From Gemmatimonadota bacterium (GTDB lineage Bacteria > Latescibacterota > UBA2968 > UBA8231), in assembly GCA_026706505.1 (NCBI GenBank), contig JAPOYQ010000605.1, positions 12,041 to 18,465 on the forward strand: 6,425 nucleotides of DNA, written 5' to 3'. A program made the position numbers and the translations under genes. The notes beneath the pieces were generated by a model that was given only the letters and a program-made list of their open reading frames with translations, had not been told where the DNA came from and made no database searches. Below are positions 1 through 5,423 of this stretch, piece after piece (the stretch's first letter is position 1; each line of letters opens with the position of its first letter).

Positions 1-142
1 GGATAAATTCGAGCAACTGCGCCGCAATCAGCGCGGTCGCCTCCGGGTAGTTCAGCCGCAGACCTCGAGCATAGCGCTTTTGCGCCACAAACCCGGCGTT
101 GTGCAATACTAGTTTGTCGATTTCCCTCGGTGTAAGCCGCAT
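1..142 (-). CDS. ureA: Urease subunit gamma, UreA (3' end cut off by the window)
   Basis: The first 47 codons encode the N-terminus of the small gamma subunit of urease, the nickel enzyme that hydrolyses urea to ammonia and carbamate in the cytoplasm. The protein opens [11 protein letters not shown], followed by [10 protein letters not shown] and then G-L-R-L-N-Y-P-E-A at about residues 27-35, a pattern highly conserved in UreA and in the gamma part of fused ureases. UreA is usually about 100 residues, so about half is missing past the left edge; ureB and ureC would be expected there. The ATG at 140-142 has a strong ribosome site, GGGAGG, 4 nt upstream. Only 10 nt separate it from the urtE stop, which places urease in the same transcription unit as the urea importer. 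Whether it is a separate gamma subunit or the front of a gamma-beta fusion cannot be seen here. Confidence 0.93.
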   Translation of the reverse strand, partial: MRLTPREIDKLVLHNAGFVAQKRYARGLRLNYPEATALIAAQLLEFI

Positions 143-146
143 GAAT

Positions 147-152
147 CCTCCC
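147..152 (-). promoter_or_regulatory. Ribosome binding site of ureA
   Basis: GGGAGG on the minus strand lies 4 nt before the ureA ATG and fits the 10-nt gap after the urtE stop. It supports ureA being translated from the urt transcript with its own strong initiation site. Confidence 0.75.
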
Positions 153-863
153 TCAAAACGTCAGATGGGTCTTGATACTTTCATCCGACAGCTCGTCAGC
201 CGTCCCCTGCAACAGAATGCTGCCGCGGTCCATAAGAAAGAAGTGATCGGCGATCTGCCGCGCGAAGTCGAAGTACTGCTCGACCAAGACAATGGCGAAC
301 TCGCCCCGCTCCTTGAGCTGGAGCAACACCTTTTCTATTTCCAAAATGATCGACGGCTGAATCCCTTCGGTCGGTTCGTCCAACATCAGGACCTTGGGTT
401 CGCCGACCAGCGCCCGGGCAATGGCCAACTGCTGTTGCTGCCCACCGCTCAAATTGCCGCCCATCCGCTCCTGCATGTCCGCCAACACTGGAAAGAGCGC
501 GAACACTTCCTCGGGCACCTCGCCACCGCCTCCGCGCGCCTGCAAGCCGATCTCCAAGTTTTCTCGCACCGTCAACTGCGGAAAGATCTCGCGCCCCTGC
601 GGCACGTACCCCAACCCCTGTCGGGTGCGCTTGTCAGCCGTCAGCGCAGTGACGTCCTCGCCGGCAAAAAACACCCGGCCCTTGCTCGGCACCAACAGCC
701 CCATGATCGCCTTGAGCAGCGTCGTTTTGCCGACGCCATTGCGCCCCATCACCGCCACAATCGAGCCGCCGGGCACTTGCAAGCTAATATCCCGCAAGAT
801 GCGGCTACCCCCGTAGTGGATATCCAACTCCTCCACCGCCAGCGTGGTCTCAGCCGACTGCAC
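153..863 (-). CDS. urtE: Urea ABC transporter ATP-binding protein UrtE
   Basis: This is one of the two cytoplasmic ATPases that power urea import through UrtBC. Counting from the chosen GTG, it has Walker A GRNGVGKT at 40-47, a Q-loop glutamine near 89 ([13 protein letters not shown]), the signature LSGGQQQQ from 138 and Walker [15 protein letters not shown] from 158. The stretch EGIQPS and the use of Gln instead of His in the switch position (LVEQYFDFA) are normal for the LivF/UrtE branch. The frame stays open up to a possible start at 905, but the GTG at 861-863 is preferred. It follows an excellent GGAGGAG site, gives a 236-residue protein close to the usual UrtE size of about 230, and begins a few residues before the conserved [11 protein letters not shown] start of the domain. 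It overlaps the end of urtD by 14 nt, suggesting translational coupling, and is followed 10 nt later by ureA. Confidence 0.95.
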   Translation of the reverse strand: MQSAETTLAVEELDIHYGGSRILRDISLQVPGGSIVAVMGRNGVGKTTLLKAIMGLLVPSKGRVFFAGEDVTALTADKRTRQGLGYVPQGREIFPQLTVRENLEIGLQARGGGGEVPEEVFALFPVLADMQERMGGNLSGGQQQQLAIARALVGEPKVLMLDEPTEGIQPSIILEIEKVLLQLKERGEFAIVLVEQYFDFARQIADHFFLMDRGSILLQGTADELSDESIKTHLTF

Positions 864-1614
864 TGCGCTCCTCCCGTTCCATGGCCGTTCCCAAATAGCA
901 CTCAATGACGCGTGGATCGTTTTGCACCGCTTCCATCGGCCCTTCGACTAAAATTCTGCCCTCGTGTAGCACCGTTACTTTGCGGGCGATTTGCCGCACG
1001 AATTCCATGTCGTGCTCAATGACAATCAGGGCGTGATCTTCGGCCAGCCCTTGGAGGATTTCTCCTGTGCGAAAAGTCTCCTCGTCGGTCATGCCCGCGG
1101 CTGGCTCATCGACCAGAAAGAGCGTGGGATCCTGCAAGATGACCATGGCGATCTCCAACCACTGCTTCTGACCGTGCGACAGGGTACCAGCAACCTCGTC
1201 GAGCACATCCTCCAGCCCCGTGCGCTCGGCCACTTCCTCAATCCGGCGGCGCTCGGCCGCTTGGAGCCGGTGGAACAGCGAGGCGAAGACGCCGCGATTG
1301 GCCTTCACAGCTAGCATCAAATTGTCGGCGACGGTCAGCGAAGTAAAAACCGTCGGCGCTTGAAACTTGCGCCCCACCCCGAGATCGACGATCTCGTCCT
1401 CGCTCAGCTTGGTCAGGTCTTGATCCTTGAAATAGGCGTGGCCAACGTCGGGCCGCGCCCGGCCACAGAGCACGTCGAGCAGGGTCGTCTTGCCCGCGCC
1501 ATTGGGACCGATAACCACTCGCAATTCGTTTTGAGCAACCTCAAAGATGTCGATATCCAGCGCCTTGAAGCCGTCGAACGACACACTCAACTTTTGCACG
1601 TATAGATTGTCCAT
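850..1614 (-). CDS. urtD: Urea ABC transporter ATP-binding protein UrtD
   Basis: This is the second ATPase of the urea importer, cytoplasmic and expected to pair with UrtE beneath the UrtB-UrtC pore. The 254-residue protein has Walker A GPNGAGKT at 36-43, a Q-loop glutamine at 85 (GRKFQAPTVF), signature LSHGQKQW from 145, Walker B LFLVDEPAAGM from 165 and the switch histidine at 201 (VIEHDMEFV). The signature with His in place of the second residue Gly and the E-P-x-A-G-M-T run after Walker B are typical of UrtD and separate it from LivG. Length matches the family. The ATG at 1612-1614 lies 13 nt after the urtC stop, with only a weak AGG as ribosome site, so coupling to urtC translation is likely. 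The 3' end overlaps urtE by 14 nt and ends with a charged [10 protein letters not shown] tail. Confidence 0.96.
   Translation of the reverse strand: MDNLYVQKLSVSFDGFKALDIDIFEVAQNELRVVIGPNGAGKTTLLDVLCGRARPDVGHAYFKDQDLTKLSEDEIVDLGVGRKFQAPTVFTSLTVADNLMLAVKANRGVFASLFHRLQAAERRRIEEVAERTGLEDVLDEVAGTLSHGQKQWLEIAMVILQDPTLFLVDEPAAGMTDEETFRTGEILQGLAEDHALIVIEHDMEFVRQIARKVTVLHEGRILVEGPMEAVQNDPRVIECYLGTAMEREERSAVG
868..874 (-). promoter_or_regulatory. Ribosome binding site that decides the urtE start
   Basis: GGAGGAG on the minus strand, inside the last codons of urtD, lies 4 nt before the GTG at 861-863. No comparable site precedes the upstream in-frame start at 905, so this site favours the shorter UrtE. 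Confidence 0.7.
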
Positions 1615-1627
1615 CGCCTAACTTTCG

Positions 1628-2686
1628 TTACGCGGGCACCAGCCGCTGGCGCAAGCGCCCGACTATGCCAGCGACGCCCTCGGGAAAGACCAGCACCACC
1701 CCGACAAAGAGCGCGCCGAGGAAATAGAGCCAAGTGCCGGGGAACGCGCCGGTGAGAAAGCTGTAGAGCAAGTTGACCAGCACGGCTCCGACGATCGCGC
1801 CCACCAACGTCCCCCGGCCGCCGACCGCGGTCCACACCACGATCTCAATCGAAGCCTGCACGTCCATGCGCCCCGGCGTGATAATGCCGGTCTGCGGCAC
1901 GTAGAGCATCCCCCCCAAGCCCGCCAAGGCACTGGCGACGACAAAGACAAAGAGCTTGTAGCGGGTGATGTGGTAGCCGATAAAGCGCAAGCGGTGCTCG
2001 CTGTCGCGGATGGCCACCAGCAATTTGCCCAATTTGGAGCCGACGATATAGCGGCACAGATAATACGCCCCCACCAGCGCCGCACACGCCACCACGTAGA
2101 GCCCACGCTTAGTCGCCGGCTCGGCCAATTCAAAGCCCAGCAGCGTCTTGAAATCTGTCAGCCCGTTGGTCCCCCCCAACATGGTCTCGTTGCGCAAAAA
2201 CAACAGCCACATCGCCAGCGCCAGCGCCTGAGTGATAATGGCCAAATACACGCCCTTGATACGGCTGCGAAAGGCGAGGAAACCAAAGACCAGCGCTGCC
2301 AATCCCGGCACCAACAGCCCGAGGAGCAAGGTCAGCGGCAGGCTGTGGAACGGCTCCCAAAAAAGCGGCAACTCCTCGACCCGGTTCCAAACCATGAAGT
2401 CGGGCAAGGTGCTGCCGTACACGCCCTTAGTCCCGGTCTTGAGCAGCATGTGCATGCCAATGGCGTAGCCGCCCAGACAAAAGAAAAACGCCTGGCACAG
2501 CGATAGAATGCCGGTAAATCCCCAAATCAGGTCCATCCCAAGGGCGACGATGGCAAAACAAAAATAGCGCCCCCACAGGTTCAGGGTCGTATCGGCAACT
2601 AGGCCCAGATAGTTGAGCAGAGGGACTAGCACCCCAAAAAAGGCGAACAGCGAACCAGCGACGATGTGGTGCCTAGACGCGTTCAC
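1628..2686 (-). CDS. urtC: Urea ABC transporter permease UrtC
   Basis: This inner-membrane permease subunit (LivM-like branch) forms the urea channel with UrtB. The 352 residues are mostly hydrophobic, with several membrane segments visible, for example near 11-30, 40-60, 118-138, 146-165, 196-213, 243-262 and 318-336. Family landmarks are F-A-I-V-A-L-G-M-D-L-I-W-G-F-T-G at 44-59, the loop GVYGSTLPDFMVWN from 88, SKLGKLLVAIRDSEHRLRFIGY from 217 (the cytoplasmic loop that meets the ATPases) and PGRMDVQASIEIVVW then AVGGRGTLVGAIVGA from 271. The start is GTG, whose last two bases and next two bases form GTGA shared with the urtB stop, a classic 4-nt coupling overlap; no ATG lies nearby. The positions usually filled by a G-x-G after L-S-L here read LCQAFFF, which may be a natural family variant. 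Confidence 0.95.
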   Translation of the reverse strand: MNASRHHIVAGSLFAFFGVLVPLLNYLGLVADTTLNLWGRYFCFAIVALGMDLIWGFTGILSLCQAFFFCLGGYAIGMHMLLKTGTKGVYGSTLPDFMVWNRVEELPLFWEPFHSLPLTLLLGLLVPGLAALVFGFLAFRSRIKGVYLAIITQALALAMWLLFLRNETMLGGTNGLTDFKTLLGFELAEPATKRGLYVVACAALVGAYYLCRYIVGSKLGKLLVAIRDSEHRLRFIGYHITRYKLFVFVVASALAGLGGMLYVPQTGIITPGRMDVQASIEIVVWTAVGGRGTLVGAIVGAVLVNLLYSFLTGAFPGTWLYFLGALFVGVVLVFPEGVAGIVGRLRQRLVPA

Positions 2687-4362
2687 AGTTCCGCGCTCCG
2701 TCCTTTGGCGGGAAAGAGGCCAGTCGGGCGCGATTGCAAGAAGACGATGATCAAGCCCAACAGGATGACCTTGCCGTACACGGCTTCAAAGAGCGGCTCG
2801 AGCATCTTGTTGAAAATACCGATCCCCAGCCCGGCGCTGATCGTGCCGAGCAGCTTGCCGACCCCGCCGGTGACGACCACGAGAAAAGAATCGACGATAT
2901 AGGTCTGGCCCATGTTGGGTACGACGTTCCCAATCAGCGTCATCGCCCAACCAGCGACCCCGGCAATCCCCGTGCCCAAGGCAAAGGCCATAGAGTCAAT
3001 GCGCCGCACGGGTACCCCAACGCAGGCGCTCATCGCCCGATTTTGGGTCGTGGCCCGCAGCTTGAGCCCAAATCGCGTGCGAAAGAAAAGCGCCAACAGC
3101 ATCCCGACGATCGCCGCGGCCAGCGCCATGATGAACATGCGGTTATAGGGCAACACCACTTGGGGAGCCATTTCCCAGCCGCCGCTTAGAAGCTGCGGCA
3201 ATTTCACCGCCGTCAGATCGCCAAAGATGCTGCGCGCCGCTTGAATCAGCACTAGGCTGATGCCCCAAGTGGCCAGCAGACTTTCGAGCGGTCGGCTGTA
3301 TAATCGGCATATAATCGACGCCTCCAACAGGAACCCGACGCCACCAGCGACCAAGAACGCAAGCGGAAAGGAGATGGCAAAAAAGAGATCGCCGTACTCC
3401 GGCGGCAGCACGCCCAAGCACAGGTTTTGCACCACGAACGTGGTGTAGGCGCCGATCATCATAAACTCGCCGTGCGCCATGTTAATCACCCCCATCTGGC
3501 CGTAGATAATCGCCAACCCCAACGACATCAAGACCAGAATGGATCCCAGACTCAGACCAATAAAAATCGTCTGCACCGCCTGCATAGAGGAACTAAAACG
3601 CCGCAAGCTAGTCAGGGCCGCTGCCGCCCGCTCCCGGACCCGCGTGTCAGGTTCGGCGAAGACCCCAGACTCGTCTGTACTCAAAAGTCCCTCTAGCACA
3701 GGTATGGCCAACGGACTGCGCAGTTCCTCCAATGCAGCCACCGCCTGCAAGCGCACTTCTGCCTCTGCATCGGCCAATTGCAGCTTGGCCAACGACACGC
3801 GTTTCAACCGCCGGATAGATCCATCCGTTTCTTCTTCGATAGAACGGCGCAACGCCGGTATGTCGGCTACGCTCCCCTTGTTGCCGATATTTTCAGCGGC
3901 AATCCGCCGTTTGTCGTCGGCCGGATGGAACAGTTCCATCTGCAGCAAATAGGGTTGGATCAGCGCCCTGATCTTCCGATTGGTCTCGACCTCTTCCAAG
4001 TCGTAGAGTGAGACCTTGACCGGCGGCCCGTCCTCGCCGAGGATAGGCACGCGCTCGGGATAGGCCGTAAAGAGCGGTACTATCGAATCGCCATACTCGT
4101 CCATTTCCTCGTCGCCGATGAGCACCAAGCCGCTCTGCACTTCGCGCTCGCTCCAGCGATAGACTTCCCCGCTAAACAGCCCCTGCATCAATGCGTAATG
4201 GACTTGGTCGTAACGCGCGGCCAAGGCGGTTACCGCTTGTTGGGTCTCCGCGTCGTCGCCGCTGGCCAGCCGCGCAAACTGCTCCTCGTCCCACGTGTCG
4301 GCCCCAGCCGCTCCAGCCGCTAAGACCCACACCGCCAGTACTTTCAGAACCTGTTGTCCCAT
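2683..4362 (-). CDS. urtB: Urea ABC transporter permease UrtB
   Basis: This is the LivH-like permease partner of UrtC. From the chosen ATG it has 559 residues in two parts. A signal peptide (MGQQVLKVLAVWVLAAGAAGA, 1-21) is followed by a periplasmic helical domain up to about 255 with HEAT-like stretches such as A-E-V-R-L-Q-A-V-A-A-L-E; this N-terminal extension is typical of UrtB and absent from LivH. From about 262 comes the membrane domain, with YGQMGVINMAHGEFMMIGAY at 287-306, the ATPase-contact loop VGVPVRRIDSMAFA from about 448, and the end GGVGKLLGTISAGLGIG then QSRPTGLFPAKGR. The frame is open upstream to a GTG at 4476 and an ATG at 4416, but those would add 38 or 18 residues in front of a clear signal peptide, translated from a repeat-like element, so they are rejected. 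A TTG at 4368, two codons upstream, has better spacing (7 nt) to the GGAG site and remains possible. It overlaps urtC by 4 nt. Confidence 0.94.
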   Translation of the reverse strand: MGQQVLKVLAVWVLAAGAAGADTWDEEQFARLASGDDAETQQAVTALAARYDQVHYALMQGLFSGEVYRWSEREVQSGLVLIGDEEMDEYGDSIVPLFTAYPERVPILGEDGPPVKVSLYDLEEVETNRKIRALIQPYLLQMELFHPADDKRRIAAENIGNKGSVADIPALRRSIEEETDGSIRRLKRVSLAKLQLADAEAEVRLQAVAALEELRSPLAIPVLEGLLSTDESGVFAEPDTRVRERAAAALTSLRRFSSSMQAVQTIFIGLSLGSILVLMSLGLAIIYGQMGVINMAHGEFMMIGAYTTFVVQNLCLGVLPPEYGDLFFAISFPLAFLVAGGVGFLLEASIICRLYSRPLESLLATWGISLVLIQAARSIFGDLTAVKLPQLLSGGWEMAPQVVLPYNRMFIMALAAAIVGMLLALFFRTRFGLKLRATTQNRAMSACVGVPVRRIDSMAFALGTGIAGVAGWAMTLIGNVVPNMGQTYIVDSFLVVVTGGVGKLLGTISAGLGIGIFNKMLEPLFEAVYGKVILLGLIIVFLQSRPTGLFPAKGRSAEL

Positions 4363-4375
4363 TGGCAAAATTGAA

Positions 4376-4379
4376 CTCC
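4376..4379 (-). promoter_or_regulatory. Candidate ribosome binding site of urtB
   Basis: GGAG on the minus strand (within GGGGCGGAG) lies 13 nt before the ATG at 4362 and 7 nt before an in-frame TTG at 4368. The spacing is long for the ATG and good for the TTG, so the exact urtB start is open by two codons. Confidence 0.4.
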
Positions 4380-4391
4380 GCCCCGTGAGCC

Positions 4392-4474
4392 GGAGCGGAG
4401 ACGACCTGATTACCATGTACCTTTTACCTTTTACCGTACCGATTGCTAAACTGCTAAGCGGCCGTCTCCGCTCC
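4392..4474. repeat. 83-bp intergenic element with perfect 12-bp inverted ends
   Basis: GGAGCGGAGACG at 4392-4403 is the exact reverse complement of CGTCTCCGCTCC at 4463-4474. The two arms enclose 59 nt and fill most of the 122-nt gap between the porin stop and urtB. In RNA the arms could form a 12-bp stem. There is no run of U after the second arm, so it does not look like an intrinsic terminator. The interior holds heptamer repeats (4408-4440) and two GCTAA copies near 4445-4457. I see no target-site duplication at the ends (flanks CCGTGAGCC and ACCCACCCA). It could be a small dispersed REP/MITE-like element or a local attenuator/RNA-processing structure that adjusts permease expression relative to the two more abundant exported proteins. 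The inverted repeat is certain; its role is inference. Confidence 0.7.
4408..4440. repeat. Heptamer tandem repeats with shared TACC end
   Basis: On the plus strand four consecutive heptamers end in TACC: GATTACC, ATGTACC, TTTTACC, TTTTACC, followed by a partial GTACC. Read on the coding strand they begin with GGTA. Two units are identical and two are degenerate. They lie at the centre of the inverted-repeat element and resemble the short heptamer repeats known from intergenic regions of some bacteria. They also contain the ATG at 4416 that makes a misleading upstream start for urtB. Confidence 0.65.
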
Positions 4475-4484
4475 ACCCACCCAC

Positions 4485-5384
4485 CTAAAATGTCAGCAGC
4501 GACTCCAGCGCAATTTGCGTCACCGCGTCGGCGTCGCCCACTGTGAGCATCTTCACTTCAGCAACCAGACCCCAGTTGTCCGAAACAGCGAAACTCGGAG
4601 CGATGGTTATCTCGCTCGTTTCGTCGTCCGCGCCGCCACTAACCGGAGTCCACGCAATAGCCGAGTACCGGGCCGTCACGCCGACCTGATCGCTCAGGCC
4701 GTAGTTGACCATCCCGAGATACCCCAACCCCGACTCATACGCCCCCCAATCGCTCATCGAATTCACCTCGGCAGCGACCGTCAACGGCCCCGTCTCCAAC
4801 ATGCCCCAAACGTTGATCAAGGTCTGCTCGTCTTCCCTGGCCAACGCGGCTTTGGCCGTCATCCCTTCCACAGGCATCAGAGCAACCTGAGCCTCAAACC
4901 CCACGTCGGTCTCATCCCCCGAGACATCGGTCTCCGCGCCATCCCACACGCTGGAGACAACAGCCCCGTACAGACCAAACATATCCGTGCCGTAGGAGGC
5001 CGAGACCCCATTCTGGTAGCCGCCATAGACCAGCGTAGCCGAGTACGAATACTGATACATACCGGTGGGTTCGGCCGCTTCGAAGCCGGTGCAGCTGAGA
5101 AACTTGCCCACAGTAAGTACCAAGCCCTCGCCGGTGTCGTACGTGATAAAGGCCTGCTCTAGCTCGACCGGAGCGGTAGGCCCCAAGGCATTGACATCCG
5201 CCCGCGCGGAGATCCCTTCCCCGAGATCCGTCGAGGCATCCAACTCGAACTGGTCCAGCGACATGCTCGCGTTTCCATCGTCGCTGAACAAGCTCATATC
5301 GACAAAACCGGAGAATTTGACCTCGGCGGATACCGTCTGGGTGGCAAAAATCGCCAGTGCAAATGCTGCAACTTTCTTGTTCAT
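4485..5384 (-). CDS. Outer-membrane beta-barrel porin, BBP2 (OmpL-like) type, in the urea operon
   Basis: This 299-residue exported protein most likely forms an outer-membrane pore. It has a signal peptide, MNKKVAAFALAIFATQTVSA, with cleavage expected after residue 20. The rest alternates polar and hydrophobic residues in short beta-hairpins rich in Gly, Tyr and Trp, with no long helix, and ends in a phenylalanine (LESLLTF), the usual outer-membrane assembly signal. Residues 75-131 carry the pattern L-E-Q-A-F-I-T-Y, then VGKFLSCTGFEAAEP, then a Y-Q-Y-S-Y-S segment; this recalls the BBP2/OmpL-like porin family, where G-K-F...G-x-E...P...Y-S is common. A single Cys is at 98. The mature part is very acidic, about 42 Asp/Glu against 7 Lys/Arg by hand count. 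AAGGA lies 9 nt before the ATG. Its place between urtA and urtB argues for urea or short amides as substrate, as proposed for the FmdC porin of Methylophilus. Family is moderately sure; substrate is inference. Confidence 0.8.
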   Translation of the reverse strand: MNKKVAAFALAIFATQTVSAEVKFSGFVDMSLFSDDGNASMSLDQFELDASTDLGEGISARADVNALGPTAPVELEQAFITYDTGEGLVLTVGKFLSCTGFEAAEPTGMYQYSYSATLVYGGYQNGVSASYGTDMFGLYGAVVSSVWDGAETDVSGDETDVGFEAQVALMPVEGMTAKAALAREDEQTLINVWGMLETGPLTVAAEVNSMSDWGAYESGLGYLGMVNYGLSDQVGVTARYSAIAWTPVSGGADDETSEITIAPSFAVSDNWGLVAEVKMLTVGDADAVTQIALESLLTF

Positions 5385-5393
5385 CTGTTTGCG

Positions 5394-5398
5394 TCCTT
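5394..5398 (-). promoter_or_regulatory. Ribosome binding site of the porin gene
   Basis: AAGGA on the minus strand lies 9 nt before the ATG at 5382-5384, inside the 39-nt gap after urtA. The gap has room for this site but shows no terminator, so urtA and the porin are probably co-transcribed. Confidence 0.6.
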
Positions 5399-5414
5399 CT
5401 GCGCTAGTCTGCGC
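5398..5414. repeat. Short direct repeat in the urtA-porin gap
   Basis: TCTGCGC occurs at 5398-5404 and again at 5408-5414, separated by TAG, giving a period of 10 bp, about one helical turn. The first copy overlaps the edge of the porin ribosome site. Function is unknown and chance is possible at this length. Confidence 0.35.
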
Positions 5415-5423
5415 GGTAGAGTA

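Noticed and set aside
273..281. Missing switch histidine in UrtE (Gln in LVEQYF)
   Set aside because: Gln here is normal for the LivF/UrtE branch and does not suggest loss of function.
99..908. Long plus-strand open frame opposite urtE, and other plus-strand frames across the window such as 1970-2506 and 4515-5162
   Set aside because: They lie antisense to well-supported genes, have low-complexity Gln/His/Arg/Pro-rich translations with no recognisable domain, and are expected by chance opposite GC-rich coding sequence.
1168..1182. UrtD signature LSHGQ instead of LSGGQ as a degenerate ATPase
   Set aside because: His in this position is characteristic of UrtD proteins, and Walker A, Walker B, Q-loop and switch His are all intact.
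4392..4474. The inverted repeat as a rho-independent terminator of a urtA-porin transcript
   Set aside because: The arms are 59 nt apart and no U-run follows the second arm on the coding strand.
4363..4476. A 38-residue N-terminal extension of UrtB starting at GTG 4476
   Set aside because: It is translated from the inverted-repeat and heptamer element and would place a basic stretch before a clear signal peptide at 4362; the family begins with the signal peptide.
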